This document shows positions 43,875 to 54,076 of a DNA stretch of 64,000 nucleotides, one piece after another (the stretch's first letter is position 1; every line of letters begins with the position of its first letter). The stretch is from an uncultured Prevotella sp. GTDB lineage: Bacteria > Bacteroidota > Bacteroidia > Bacteroidales > Bacteroidaceae. The position numbers and the translations under genes are program-made. Below the pieces are notes generated by a model that worked only from the letters and a program-made list of their open reading frames with translations, was not told the DNA's origin and made no database searches. The stretch covers positions 1 through 64,000 of the forward strand of contig UQRP01000008.1 in NCBI GenBank assembly GCA_900543585.1, in the 5' to 3' direction.

Positions 43875-46800
43875 TTGAAACAGTTGAGAAACATTATCAG
43901 TGGCCTTGTATGGTTCGTTGTCGGACTATACTTGTTGCTTGTCATCATGGTTCATATACCCATGGTGCAATCGGCTATTGGTGAAGCTGTCGCCTCGGCG
44001 ATATCCAAGAAACTTGGTGCACCGGCTTCTGTGGGTAATGTTTATTTAGGTTTCTTCAACAGAGTTATTATCGATGACGTGGCCCTTTTGGACCAAAAGG
44101 GTAAACAGATGCTGTTTGCCTCGCGTTTGTCGGCGAAAATCAGTATTACAGATTTGGCGCAGGGACGCATCGTCATTACTTCAGCACAGATTTTTACTCC
44201 AAGATTGAACTTGTATAAAGAGACAGCAAAGGCAAAGCCCAATTTCCAGTTTGTTATCGACTCGTTAGCTTCGAAAGACACCACTTCTAAGTCGTCGCTT
44301 ACACTTGCCATCAATAGTCTCGTCGTGCGGCATGGTTCTGTAGCATGGAATCAATGGGATACTGCCAGAAAAACTTCTTTTGACACGCACCATTTGCAGC
44401 TCTCTGATATCAGTTCACACATTATTATATATAGAGCTGGTGGCGATTCCTTGAATGCTGTACTTAAAAATCTGTCAGTCAACGAGGCTTCCGGCATAAA
44501 GGTCACATCTTTGTCGATGAAGTTGACAGGCAACAAAAATGGCTATTGGCTGCGAGACATGCAACTGTCAATGCCAGGGTCGGAAGTTACGATTCCTCAT
44601 GCGTCTATGCTGACGGACAAAGTGACAGGGCGACGGCAGTATGACTGTCGTTTGTCAGCGTCGCATATTGCCTTCCGCGATATTGCTGCCTTCTATCCGA
44701 AGTTCAAAAAATCCGATAAGCAACTTCTTCTCCAGGCCATTGTGTCAGGAAATGACAAATCGTTGCGTATCAGCTCTCTCGCTGCTGATGTTCTGCCATC
44801 GACTAACCATTTGGGTAACAAGCGCGTTGCTGACGTTAGCATTGTTGCTGATGGGGTAGTGGGGGTGCCGTTCTCTACTTCCTATTGGTCGGCAAATATC
44901 CGTAGGCTGTCAGTAAGGTCGGCAGGTCTGGCCATTTTTATGGATAAGGTGCCGGAAGTTTTGGAGAGAGGTGAGAACTTGCGGTTTCGTGGCAGGGCCA
45001 AGGGCTATGGGGTTGATTTCTCGCTACGTGGGGAGCTGCTCTCAGGAGTGGGCAATGCTTTCGTTGCGGTGGAGAAGGAGCGGAACGAAGTGGAAGGCTC
45101 TGTCAAGACCAAAGCGTTTGACCTTGGTAAACTGCTTGCCGACAAGCGTTTTGGCACTTTGGCTGCCGATATCAGGGGCGGAGGCTCGCTGAAGTCGAAG
45201 GCGTATTTCTTAAAAGGTAGCATTCCCTATTTCCAATATAATAAATATGATTATAAGAATATTACCGTTGATGCAGACTACGACAATGGTTTGGTGAATG
45301 GTAGATTCAATATTGCAGACGACAATATTGCGGCTTCTCTTGACGGCAGCATTGATGTGTCTTCAAAAGATAAGGCTATCAGAGCCGTAGCCTCTATCAG
45401 CCGTTTTGCTCCGTCAAGATTGAACCTTTTCAAAGGCCGACTGGCAGAGGCTGATTATAAGGCTGACATTGTTGCAGATATTACCGGACATGACATTAAC
45501 AGTGCATCGGGTCACCTGGCAGTAAGAAATTTCTCAATGAAGTCGACAGCCACGGAATATGCTCTTGACTCCCTGCTTTTTAAGGCAGGACATAGTCGCC
45601 GTGGACATTATTTAGCTGTTGACGGTGGTTTTGGAAAGGCGGTGGTGTATGGTAATTTCGACTATGCGTCATTGCCGCAGAGCATAGAAAATATTATTGT
45701 CAGAAAGTTGCCGGGAATTACCAACCTTGCTCCTTTCAAATATCGGCCAGTTCATACCGGGCGGGTGGCTGTTCAGGCTTATATCTGTAACAGTGATTGG
45801 GCAAAGCCATTTCTGAACATTCCTCTTGAAATTCGTGAGCCACTGAGCCTTGCCGCTGATGTTGACAACGCTTCCAATTCTATACAGGCAGAGATTCGTT
45901 CTGGCGATATCGTTTACGGCAACTATCACCTCAAGAATGTCCGGACAACAGCAAGAACTGTAGACAATCGCTTAGAGATAGAGGCAGCCCTTCGAAATAT
46001 GAGGTCGGAGAGTTTGGGGACTGATATCGAGCTGAAGACGAATGCAGGAAGCGACAAGCTGATGCTGTCGTTGAGTCTTGACAATCATGCCTTGCAGCAG
46101 CGCTTGCATGGGAATGTATATGGAGGTGTAGAATTTCGCAAAAATAGCTTGGGCCATACCGAGGCGCTGCTCAACTTCGATGAGTCGCATTTCTATATAG
46201 GTGATTCTTTGTATACCATTCATCCGTCTACGGTGCTCTATAGTAAGAAACATCTTGATGTCAACGACTTGGATATTGGCAGCAATACGCAGAGCATTCG
46301 TATCAACGGTATGGCAACAGACTCACCGCAAGACTCAATGGTGGCTCGTTTAAAGAATGTCGATGTCAATTATGTGCTGAACTTAGTCAACTTCCATTCT
46401 GTTGACTTCGACGGTTCTGTATCAGGACAGGCTACGCTCCGCAATCTCTTTGACAAGCCCAATATGGGTGGAAGTGTCCGCGTTGACAATTTCCGATTTA
46501 TGGGTGGGCGTTTGGGTATACTCTATGCCAATGTGGACTGGAACAACAATGAGTCGCAGATTGACATTGATGCCATAGCAAAGGATACTCTTCTGAAAGC
46601 TGATGGCAGCGTAGCACCGCGGGCGGTAATCGTTAAGGGTTATGTATCGCCAAAGCGTAACTACATTGACTTAGATATGGGGCTGAAGAACTCTCGGATG
46701 GAGTTTGTCGGCGACCTCTGTTCGAGCTTACTTGACGATGTGGATTTGTCAGCCAATGGTAACTTGCGTCTGTGCGGAGATTTGAAGCAGATTAATCTTC

Positions 46801-48287
46801 TTGGGGATGTGACGGCTCACGGTGGACTTCTTGTCAAGCCCATAGGGACACATTATTCTATCCGTCATGGGAAGGTTCACTTCATAGAGAATAATATCAT
46901 TGTCCAGCAGGACTCTGTCTACGATGACATGGGGCACCTTGGCATCGTCACGGGAGCACTGCACCACCAGCATCTTTCCAGACTATCTTATGATATTGAT
47001 ATTGCAGCACGTAACCTATTGGCTTTCAACTTTGATGGTGGCGATGGCAGCAGTTTTTATGGAAAGGTGTTCGGTACGGGTAATGCTACCATTCAAGGGC
47101 GTTCGGGGGAAGTGAATATAGATGTGAACATGCTTCCTACAAAGGGCTCGGAAGTGGTATATGATGCTACAAGCCCTGAGGCTTTAGCATCGCAGGACTT
47201 CATCCACTGGCGTTCAAAAGATTCACTGGAATATCATACCGACAGCATCAAACACAGTGGTGTGGCGAAGCTCGGCGACATTCCGGCTGACATACATATC
47301 AACTTGTCTATAAAAGCCAATCCAGAAGCCACTTTCCGCATTATCATGGACCGGCAGTCGGGAGACTACGTGGCTCTGAATGGCTCTGGTGATTTGCGGG
47401 CAACGTATTTCAACAAAGGTGGACTGAATATCTTCGGAATCTATACCGTTGACCATGGCGTCTATAATCTGACCATACAGAATATCATCAAGAAAAACTT
47501 CGTCTTCGCGCAAGGTGGTACCATTGTCTTCGGTGGCACCCCCTACGCTGCCTTGTTGAATCTTAAGGCGCAGTATCCTATTGCTTCTGTCAGTCTGGCA
47601 GACTTGCAGGTGGGCCGCAGCTTTTCGTCAAGCAATGTGAAGGTGAATTGTCTGATGGACATCACGGGAACACCGGAAAGTTCGAAGGTGGACTTTGGCC
47701 TTGACTTTCCTACGATGAGTGCTGATACCAAGCAGATGGTTTATAGTCTTATCAATGGTGAAGAAGAAATGCGCCAGCAAGTGCTATATCTCCTTGCTGT
47801 GGGACGTTTCTATTCCCGGGGTATCAACAATGCAGAGTCGCAGACCAACCAGACGTCGCTTGCCATGCAGAGTATCCTCAGTGGACAGCTCAGTCAGCAG
47901 ATCAACAATATCATCGGAAGCTTCGTGAAAACGACCAACTGGAGTTTCGGCGCTAATATCTCTACTGGCGACGAGGGCTTCAACAATGCTCAGTATGAGG
48001 GGTTGCTGAGCGGGCACCTTCTCAACAACCGCCTGCTCTTCAACGGACAGTTCGGCTATCGTGATAAGGCCAATGCTACAACATCCTTTATTGGCGACTT
48101 TGACTTGCGATACCTTATTCTTCCCAATGGCAATTTTAGCGTGCATGTCTATAACCAGACCAATGACCGCTATTTCACTCGCAACTCCCTCAATACGCAG
48201 GGTGTGGGATTTATCTTGAAGAAGGATTTTGGAAGCTTCAGAGAACTATTCGGGCTGGAGCGTAAGAAGAAAAAAGCCAAAGAGTAG
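43875..48287 (+). CDS. tamB: translocation and assembly module protein TamB
   Basis: About 1470 aa. One N-terminal membrane helix (near IISGLVWFVVGLYLLLVIMV) is followed by a very long beta-rich body of AsmA/DUF490 type. The C-terminal TamB domain is the conserved part (FGGTPYAALLNLKAQYPI, DFGLDFPT, SLINGEEEMRQQVLYLLAVG). TamB spans the periplasm and helps outer-membrane protein assembly or lipid transport. There is no ATG before the helix: candidates are TTG at 43836, 43872, 43875 or 43884. I use 43875 (MKQLRN) because a promoter element at 43861-43868 lies just upstream; the exact start is uncertain. No tamA is adjacent. Confidence 0.9.
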   Translation: MKQLRNIISGLVWFVVGLYLLLVIMVHIPMVQSAIGEAVASAISKKLGAPASVGNVYLGFFNRVIIDDVALLDQKGKQMLFASRLSAKISITDLAQGRIVITSAQIFTPRLNLYKETAKAKPNFQFVIDSLASKDTTSKSSLTLAINSLVVRHGSVAWNQWDTARKTSFDTHHLQLSDISSHIIIYRAGGDSLNAVLKNLSVNEASGIKVTSLSMKLTGNKNGYWLRDMQLSMPGSEVTIPHASMLTDKVTGRRQYDCRLSASHIAFRDIAAFYPKFKKSDKQLLLQAIVSGNDKSLRISSLAADVLPSTNHLGNKRVADVSIVADGVVGVPFSTSYWSANIRRLSVRSAGLAIFMDKVPEVLERGENLRFRGRAKGYGVDFSLRGELLSGVGNAFVAVEKERNEVEGSVKTKAFDLGKLLADKRFGTLAADIRGGGSLKSKAYFLKGSIPYFQYNKYDYKNITVDADYDNGLVNGRFNIADDNIAASLDGSIDVSSKDKAIRAVASISRFAPSRLNLFKGRLAEADYKADIVADITGHDINSASGHLAVRNFSMKSTATEYALDSLLFKAGHSRRGHYLAVDGGFGKAVVYGNFDYASLPQSIENIIVRKLPGITNLAPFKYRPVHTGRVAVQAYICNSDWAKPFLNIPLEIREPLSLAADVDNASNSIQAEIRSGDIVYGNYHLKNVRTTARTVDNRLEIEAALRNMRSESLGTDIELKTNAGSDKLMLSLSLDNHALQQRLHGNVYGGVEFRKNSLGHTEALLNFDESHFYIGDSLYTIHPSTVLYSKKHLDVNDLDIGSNTQSIRINGMATDSPQDSMVARLKNVDVNYVLNLVNFHSVDFDGSVSGQATLRNLFDKPNMGGSVRVDNFRFMGGRLGILYANVDWNNNESQIDIDAIAKDTLLKADGSVAPRAVIVKGYVSPKRNYIDLDMGLKNSRMEFVGDLCSSLLDDVDLSANGNLRLCGDLKQINLLGDVTAHGGLLVKPIGTHYSIRHGKVHFIENNIIVQQDSVYDDMGHLGIVTGALHHQHLSRLSYDIDIAARNLLAFNFDGGDGSSFYGKVFGTGNATIQGRSGEVNIDVNMLPTKGSEVVYDATSPEALASQDFIHWRSKDSLEYHTDSIKHSGVAKLGDIPADIHINLSIKANPEATFRIIMDRQSGDYVALNGSGDLRATYFNKGGLNIFGIYTVDHGVYNLTIQNIIKKNFVFAQGGTIVFGGTPYAALLNLKAQYPIASVSLADLQVGRSFSSSNVKVNCLMDITGTPESSKVDFGLDFPTMSADTKQMVYSLINGEEEMRQQVLYLLAVGRFYSRGINNAESQTNQTSLAMQSILSGQLSQQINNIIGSFVKTTNWSFGANISTGDEGFNNAQYEGLLSGHLLNNRLLFNGQFGYRDKANATTSFIGDFDLRYLILPNGNFSVHVYNQTNDRYFTRNSLNTQGVGFILKKDFGSFRELFGLERKKKKAKE

Positions 48288-48339
48288 CCATTTCTAAATT
48301 TATTTCCACAAAAACGCTTATTATTAAAGGAATTATCGC

Positions 48340-48347
48340 TAACTTTG
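48340..48347 (+). promoter_or_regulatory. ffh promoter -7 element
   Basis: TAACTTTG lies 24 bases before the ffh ATG. No good -33 element. Confidence 0.55.
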
Positions 48348-48371
48348 CAACAAATAACGACAGAATAAATT

Positions 48372-49703
48372 ATGTTTGAGAATTTAACAGACCGTCTTGA
48401 GCGCTCTTTTAAGATATTAAAGGGTGAAGGCAAGATAACGGAGATAAATGTTGCAGAAACACTGAAAGATGTCCGTCGTGCGTTGCTCGATGCCGATGTC
48501 AACTATAAGGTTGCCAAGTCTTTCACTGATACGGTGAAGAAGAAAGCTCTCGGTATGAATGTGCTGACAGCTATTAAGCCTGGGCAGCTGATGGTGAAGA
48601 TTGTTCACGACGAGCTTGCCAAACTGATGGGTGGTGAAGCCGCTGAATTGCATCTTAATGGTAAACCATCCATTATACTGATGTCGGGTCTGCAAGGTTC
48701 CGGTAAGACAACGTTCAGTGGCAAACTTGCCAATATGCTGAAAAAGAAGGATCATAAGAATCCTTTGCTTGTGGCATGTGATGTCTACCGACCTGCTGCT
48801 ATCGATCAGTTGAAGGTAGTGGGTGAGGGCATAGGAGTCCCTGTATACAGTGAGCCAGAGAGCAAGAATGTCAACGAGATTGCTGACCATGCTATTCAAG
48901 AGGCGAAGGCGAAAGGTTATGACGTCGTTATCATTGATACTGCCGGACGTCTGGCTGTCGATGAGCAGATGATGAATGAGATAGCCTCTCTTAAGGAGCA
49001 TGTACACCCCGACGAGACGCTGTTTGTTGTTGATTCGATGACGGGTCAGGATGCCGTGAATACAGCCAAGGAGTTTAACGACCGTCTCGACTTCGATGGT
49101 GTTGTCTTGACAAAACTTGATGGTGATACGCGTGGCGGTGCTGCTCTCTCTATCCGTACGGTGGTTACGAAGCCAATCAAGTTTATTGGCACTGGTGAGA
49201 AGATGGAAGCTATTGATGTATTCCATCCTGACCGTATGGCCGACCGTATCCTCGGCATGGGTGATGTTGTCTCTCTCGTAGAGCGTGCGCAGGAACAGTT
49301 CGACGAGGAAGAGGCAAAGCGCCTGCAAAAGAAGATTCAGAAAAATAAGTTCGATTTCAACGACTTCCTCAATCAGATAGAGCAAATCAAGAAGATGGGC
49401 AACCTCAAGGAGCTTGCATCCATGATTCCTGGAGTGGGGAAGGCCATCAAGGATATTGATATTGACGACAATGCCTTTAATGGTATTGAGGCCATCATCC
49501 GTTCGATGACGCCCAAAGAGCGCACTAATCCGGAATGCCTCAACCAAAGCCGTAAGCTACGTATTGCAAAAGGCTCTGGCACAAGCATTCAGGAAGTCAA
49601 TCGTCTTGTGAAACAATTCGACCAGACTCGCAAGATGATGAAGATGGTGACTGGTAATGGCATGAAGCAGATGATGCGCAACATGCCGAAGATGAAGAGA
49701 TAA
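48372..49703 (+). CDS. ffh: signal recognition particle protein Ffh
   Basis: 443 aa SRP54 GTPase. The N domain is at 1-95 and the G domain has GLQGSGKTTFSGKLA (G1), DVYRPAAIDQL, DTAGRLAVDE and TKLDGDTRGGAAL. A Met-rich M domain at the end (RKMMKMVTGNGMKQMMRNMPK) binds signal peptides and 4.5S RNA. It targets membrane proteins to FtsY/SecYEG. Full length, followed by folD after 48 bases. Confidence 0.97.
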   Translation: MFENLTDRLERSFKILKGEGKITEINVAETLKDVRRALLDADVNYKVAKSFTDTVKKKALGMNVLTAIKPGQLMVKIVHDELAKLMGGEAAELHLNGKPSIILMSGLQGSGKTTFSGKLANMLKKKDHKNPLLVACDVYRPAAIDQLKVVGEGIGVPVYSEPESKNVNEIADHAIQEAKAKGYDVVIIDTAGRLAVDEQMMNEIASLKEHVHPDETLFVVDSMTGQDAVNTAKEFNDRLDFDGVVLTKLDGDTRGGAALSIRTVVTKPIKFIGTGEKMEAIDVFHPDRMADRILGMGDVVSLVERAQEQFDEEEAKRLQKKIQKNKFDFNDFLNQIEQIKKMGNLKELASMIPGVGKAIKDIDIDDNAFNGIEAIIRSMTPKERTNPECLNQSRKLRIAKGSGTSIQEVNRLVKQFDQTRKMMKMVTGNGMKQMMRNMPKMKR

Positions 49704-49751
49704 TTTCTTATTCGGGTATTATAAGTTTTCCGAATTATAAACACGCAAGCT

Positions 49752-50630
49752 ATGACATTGATAGATGGTAAGGCTACCGCCGCTGCCATTAAGCAGCAGA
49801 TAGCAGACGAGGTGAAAGCAATAGTGGCAAAGGGTGGCAAACAGCCCCATTTGGCAGCTGTCTTGGTGGGCCACGACGGTGGCTCTGAGACCTACGTGAA
49901 GAATAAGGTGATAGCCTGCGAGCAGTGTGGCTTCAAGTCCACGCTCATCCGCTATGAGGATGATGTCACGGAAGAAGAGCTATTGGCATGCGTCGACAGA
50001 CTGAATAAGGATGCTGATGTCGATGGCTTCATTGTCCAACTGCCTTTGCCAAAGCATATCGACGAGCAGAAAGTCATCATGGCTATTGATTACAGAAAAG
50101 ATGTCGATGGCTTCCATCCCGTCAATGTCGGGCGTATGGCGATTGGACTGCCTTGCTTTATCTCCGCTACGCCTTTAGGTATCCTCACCTTATTGCAGCA
50201 CTATCATATTGAGACTTCAGGCAAGAAGTGTGTTGTCTTAGGCCGCAGCAACATTGTCGGAAAACCAATGGCTCAACTGATGATGCAAAAGCAGTATGGT
50301 GATGCCACTGTGACAGTTTGTCACTCTCATTCTAAAACGCTGAAGGATGAATGCCGTGAGGCTGATATCATCATCGCTGCTATCGGTCAGCCTGACTTCG
50401 TTACTGCCGACATGGTCAAGGAAGGTGCTGTTATCATAGATGTAGGTACTACAAGAGTGCCCGATGCCACCCGCAAGCGTGGATGGAGACTCAATGGTGA
50501 CGTAAAATTTGACGAAGTGGCGCCAAAATGTTCATATATTACGCCAGTTCCCGGTGGCGTTGGTCCTATGACAATCTGCTCTTTGATGAAGAACACTTTG
50601 TCAGCAGCAAAGAAAGAATTTTACCAATAA
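49752..50630 (+). CDS. folD: methylenetetrahydrofolate dehydrogenase/cyclohydrolase
   Basis: 292 aa bifunctional enzyme. Motifs: [20 protein letters not shown] with the catalytic Lys and nearby Tyr, [44 protein letters not shown] and [11 protein letters not shown]. Interconverts methylene- and formyl-tetrahydrofolate. Probably transcribed with ffh. Confidence 0.97.
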   Translation: MTLIDGKATAAAIKQQIADEVKAIVAKGGKQPHLAAVLVGHDGGSETYVKNKVIACEQCGFKSTLIRYEDDVTEEELLACVDRLNKDADVDGFIVQLPLPKHIDEQKVIMAIDYRKDVDGFHPVNVGRMAIGLPCFISATPLGILTLLQHYHIETSGKKCVVLGRSNIVGKPMAQLMMQKQYGDATVTVCHSHSKTLKDECREADIIIAAIGQPDFVTADMVKEGAVIIDVGTTRVPDATRKRGWRLNGDVKFDEVAPKCSYITPVPGGVGPMTICSLMKNTLSAAKKEFYQ

Positions 50631-50740
50631 GTGTATGTTTTTTGCCTCAAAATACTTGACTAAAATCAATAAATTGGGTGCTGTAGCATGTGTTTTATGA
50701 CTTTTTAATTAAAAGTACGTAAATTTAAGGTCTTTAGACA

Positions 50741-50769
50741 TTGTAATTCGAAAATTGGCCTTACCTTTG
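50741..50769 (+). promoter_or_regulatory. promoter of the OmpA-family gene
   Basis: TTG (50741-50743) and TACCTTTG (50762-50769) are 18 bases apart. The ATG is 51 bases downstream. The strong element fits a highly expressed envelope protein. Confidence 0.75.
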
Positions 50770-50819
50770 CAGCGCATTAGTAGAAAATTTCAAAATAATA
50801 GTATTTAATTTAAGGTAAC

Positions 50820-51908
50820 ATGAAAAAATTAATGACTTTGGCTGCTGCTGCTGTATTGGCAGTTTCAGCTTCTGCACAGACCGTGCAGGAAAGCAAGGTT
50901 TATGACAACATCTATGTTGGCGTAAATGGCGGCTTGGCTACTAAGACAACAGGTCACTCTTGGATGAAGGGTCTGGATCCTAACTTCGGCGTTCGCGTCG
51001 GCCGTTGGTTCACTCCTGTTGTCGGTCTTGCTGTTGAGAGCAATGCTTACTTCTCCAACAAGCCTTTCAACTCAACAGGTACAGCAGTTCGTTTCCTCAA
51101 CACAAGCCTGTTAGGAACTTTGAACCTGAGCAACCTCTTCGGTGGTTACAAGGGTGAGCCCCGCTTCTTCGAGGTTATCCCTGTTGCAGGTCTTGGCTGG
51201 GGTCACATCTTCGGTGACAACAACGAGCGTCTCGACGGTAGCAAGGCTTTCGATTATAAGAACAACCTGACTTCTAAGTTGGGTATCGACTTCGCCTTCA
51301 ACTTCGGTGGCCAGAAGCAGTGGCAGGCTTATATCGAGCCTTCTATCACTTATGGCTTGAACGACAAGACAGATCGTGCTAACTACAACATCTCTAACGC
51401 TGGTGTTCAGTACGATATCAACCACAGCTTCGTTCAGCTCAACGCTGGTGTCGTTTACAAGTTCAAGAACAGCAACGGTACTCACAACTTCAAGATTGTT
51501 GAGCCCCGTAACCAGGCTGAGATTGATGATCTGAACAGCCAGATCAACGACCTGCGCAACCAGCTGGCTCAGAAGCCTAAGGAGGTTGTCAAGGAGGTTG
51601 TCAAGGAAGCTCCTGCTAAGGAGGTTCAGGTTGAGAACCTTGTTTTCGTAACATTCGCTCAGGGTAAGAGCGCTCTGACAAAGGAGGCCAAGAAGGCTCT
51701 TGACGCTGTGAAGAGCGGCAAGCACGTTCAGATCGTTGGTACTGCTTCTCCTGAGGGTTCTAAGGAGGTTAACGACCGTCTGTCTCAGGCTCGTGCTGAC
51801 GTGGTCGCTAAGTATCTGAAGAAGAATGGCGTCGTCGTTGACGAGGCTAACGGTAAGGGCGTTCAGGGCTCTACTTCTAACCGTCTGGCTGTCGTTTACG
51901 TCAAGTAA
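50820..51908 (+). CDS. OmpA-family outer membrane protein
   Basis: 362 aa. It has a signal peptide (MKKLMTLAAAAVLAVSASAQ), then an eight-strand-type N-terminal barrel (about 25-220). A linker with a heptad-like helix (IDDLNSQINDLRNQLAQKP, then KEVVKEVVKEAPAKEV) leads to a C-terminal OmpA-like domain (about 275-362: VFVTFAQGKSALTKEAKKAL, VGTASPEGSKEVNDRLSQAR) that would bind peptidoglycan. The NDRLSQARADVV pattern is the usual N-x-x-L-S-x-x-R-A. Monocistronic with its own promoter and terminator; codon use looks highly biased, as for an abundant protein. Confidence 0.92.
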   Translation: MKKLMTLAAAAVLAVSASAQTVQESKVYDNIYVGVNGGLATKTTGHSWMKGLDPNFGVRVGRWFTPVVGLAVESNAYFSNKPFNSTGTAVRFLNTSLLGTLNLSNLFGGYKGEPRFFEVIPVAGLGWGHIFGDNNERLDGSKAFDYKNNLTSKLGIDFAFNFGGQKQWQAYIEPSITYGLNDKTDRANYNISNAGVQYDINHSFVQLNAGVVYKFKNSNGTHNFKIVEPRNQAEIDDLNSQINDLRNQLAQKPKEVVKEVVKEAPAKEVQVENLVFVTFAQGKSALTKEAKKALDAVKSGKHVQIVGTASPEGSKEVNDRLSQARADVVAKYLKKNGVVVDEANGKGVQGSTSNRLAVVYVK

Positions 51909-51941
51909 GCTTAGTTAGATATTTAGATATCTTACAATAAC

Positions 51942-51975
51942 AATCCCGCTGTCTGTTGGCAGCGGGATTTTTTGT
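51942..51975 (+). terminator. terminator of the OmpA-family gene
   Basis: AATCCCGCTG (51942-51951) pairs with CAGCGGGATT (51960-51969), loop TCTGTTGG, T-run after. Placed 33 bases after the stop. Confidence 0.9.
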
Positions 51976-52214
51976 TCCATAACCTATTGTGTTTACGTAT
52001 AAAACCAATCGCCTTTTGCTTGCCTCTAATTATTTATTGTAAGGAAAATCTATATGGAATGATATTGCCTCTTATTATTTAAGGTAATCTAATTGCAGTT
52101 TTTTTTTTATTCTCCTCATAGGCTTTAATAGTTAGCTTTACATATCGGATTGTAGCTTTAGCTGGTTTGTATGTTATAATTTTGCATTATAAAGGAATAA
52201 ATTTGTAGATATTA
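51976..52214. other. AT-rich intergenic stretch before ilvD
   Basis: No gene or leader peptide was found, in contrast to the aromatic operon. A second TAATTTTG-like element at 52177-52184 could be an additional promoter (TTG at 52150 is 24 bases away). A run of ten T lies near 52100. Confidence 0.5.
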
Positions 52215-52245
52215 TTGCGATTATAGTTAAAAGTATGTATCTTTG
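52215..52245 (+). promoter_or_regulatory. ilvD operon promoter
   Basis: TTG (52215-52217) and TATCTTTG (52238-52245) are 20 bases apart. The untranslated leader would be only about 20 bases, so no ribosome-mediated attenuator fits here. Confidence 0.8.
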
Positions 52246-52270
52246 CAGGAAATTTCAAACAAGAAGCATT

Positions 52271-54073
52271 ATGAAGCATCAGTTAAGAAGCGCAGTATGC
52301 ACTCAAGGCCGCCTCATGGCAGGTGCAAGGGCTCTTTGGGTAGCAGCAGGAATGAAGCATGAACAGTTTGGTAAACCTATTATAGCTATCGTCAACAGCT
52401 TCACACAGTTTGTACCGGGACATACGCATTTGCATGAGGTCGGTCAGATTGTAAAGAAGGAGATTGAGAGCATGGGTTGTTATGCTGCTGAGTTCAACAC
52501 TATCGCTGTTGACGACGGCATAGCCATGGGACATGACGGAATGCTCTATTCGCTGCCTTCACGCGACATCATCGCCGACTCTGTAGAGTACATGGTGAAT
52601 GCGCATAAGGCTGATGCTATGATTTGCATCTCCAACTGTGATAAGGTAACACCAGGAATGCTGATGGCTGCCATGCGACTGAATATCCCTACTATTTTCT
52701 GTAGTGGTGGTCCTATGGAGGCAGGACGCTGGAAAGGTGAGAACGCTGACCTTATCACAGCTATGATAGCCGGTGGTGACAAGAGCGTCAGTGACGATGA
52801 CCTGACAAAGATAGAACAGACTGCTTGTCCTGGCTGCGGATGTTGCTCAGGTATGTTTACGGCCAACTCCATGAACTCCCTGACAGAGGCTATCGGCTTA
52901 GCGCTTCCGGGCAATGGTACAATCCTGGCTACGCACAAGAATAGAATACAGCTCTTCAAGGATGCAGCCCGTCAGATTGTCAAGAATGCATTCGCATATT
53001 ATGAGGATGGCGATGAGAGTGTGCTGCCTCGGAATATCGCTACACGCCAGGCTTTCCTCAATGCTATGACACTTGATATTGCCATGGGTGGCAGTACCAA
53101 TACGGTACTTCATCTCTTGGCTGTGGCTCAAGAGGGTGGCGTAGACTTCAAAATGGAGGACATTGACAAGTTGAGCCGTAAAGTTCCTTGCATTTGTAAG
53201 TTGTCTCCCAACACACAGAAATACAGTGTTCAGGAGTGCAACCGTGCAGGTGGTATCCTTGGTATTCTGAATGAGCTGAAGAAAGGTGGTCTTATCGATG
53301 GCAGCGTGAAGCGCGTTGATGGCACCACGCTCGATGAGGAGATAAAGAAATACGACATCACCGGCGAGCACATAGATTCTGAAGCTTCGCGGATTTATCA
53401 TAGTGCTCCTGGCCGTCGTTTCTCTACAGTCATGGGCTCGCAGGATGAGCAGTGGGAGAGTCTTGATACTGACCGTGAGAATGGTTGCATTCGTGACTTG
53501 CAGCATGCTTACACTAAGGATGGCGGACTTGCCGTCCTCTTTGGCAATATTGCACAGAACGGCTGTGTGGTTAAGACGGCAGGTGTTGCTCCTGAGTTAT
53601 GGCATTTTGAGGGTCCGGCAGTTGTCTTCGACTCTCAGGAGGATGCTTGCGAAGGCATCTTGGGCGGTAAGGTAAACAGTGGCGACTGCGTCGTTATCAC
53701 TCATGAAGGTCCTAAGGGCGGTCCGGGTATGCAAGAGATGCTCTATCCAACATCTTACATCAAGAGTCGCCATCTGGGCAAGGAGTGCGCTCTTATTACT
53801 GATGGTCGTTTCTCTGGTGGTACCAGTGGCCTCAGTATCGGACATATTTCTCCGGAGGCTGCTGCAGGTGGTAACATCGGAAAGATTAAGGATGGTGATA
53901 TTATTGTCATTGATATCCCCAGCCGGTCTATCAATGTCAAGCTTAGTGATGAGGAACTTGCTGCACGTCCACAGCAGCCACTGAAGCGTAAGCGAGTGGT
54001 AAGTAAGGCATTAAGAGCTTATGCTCAAAGTGTTAGTTCAGCCGATAAAGGCGGTGTTAGAATAATCGATTAA
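52271..54073 (+). CDS. ilvD: dihydroxy-acid dehydratase
   Basis: 600 aa Fe-S dehydratase, third step of Val/Ile synthesis. Cluster cysteines are in [12 protein letters not shown] and [17 protein letters not shown]. Other markers are [20 protein letters not shown] and the C-terminal [20 protein letters not shown]. The ATG at 52271 is chosen; the longer frame would start at the promoter. First gene of ilvD-ilvB-ilvN-thioesterase. Confidence 0.97.
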   Translation: MKHQLRSAVCTQGRLMAGARALWVAAGMKHEQFGKPIIAIVNSFTQFVPGHTHLHEVGQIVKKEIESMGCYAAEFNTIAVDDGIAMGHDGMLYSLPSRDIIADSVEYMVNAHKADAMICISNCDKVTPGMLMAAMRLNIPTIFCSGGPMEAGRWKGENADLITAMIAGGDKSVSDDDLTKIEQTACPGCGCCSGMFTANSMNSLTEAIGLALPGNGTILATHKNRIQLFKDAARQIVKNAFAYYEDGDESVLPRNIATRQAFLNAMTLDIAMGGSTNTVLHLLAVAQEGGVDFKMEDIDKLSRKVPCICKLSPNTQKYSVQECNRAGGILGILNELKKGGLIDGSVKRVDGTTLDEEIKKYDITGEHIDSEASRIYHSAPGRRFSTVMGSQDEQWESLDTDRENGCIRDLQHAYTKDGGLAVLFGNIAQNGCVVKTAGVAPELWHFEGPAVVFDSQEDACEGILGGKVNSGDCVVITHEGPKGGPGMQEMLYPTSYIKSRHLGKECALITDGRFSGGTSGLSIGHISPEAAAGGNIGKIKDGDIIVIDIPSRSINVKLSDEELAARPQQPLKRKRVVSKALRAYAQSVSSADKGGVRIID

Positions 54074-54076
54074 AGT

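Noticed and set aside
48417..49547. 376-codon minus-strand frame over ffh
   Set aside because: Shadow frame antisense to a full-length conserved gene; no motif, no start context.
52082..52270. Leader-peptide attenuator for the ilv operon
   Set aside because: The best promoter leaves only about 20 untranslated bases, and no Val/Leu/Ile-rich short frame or terminator hairpin was found.
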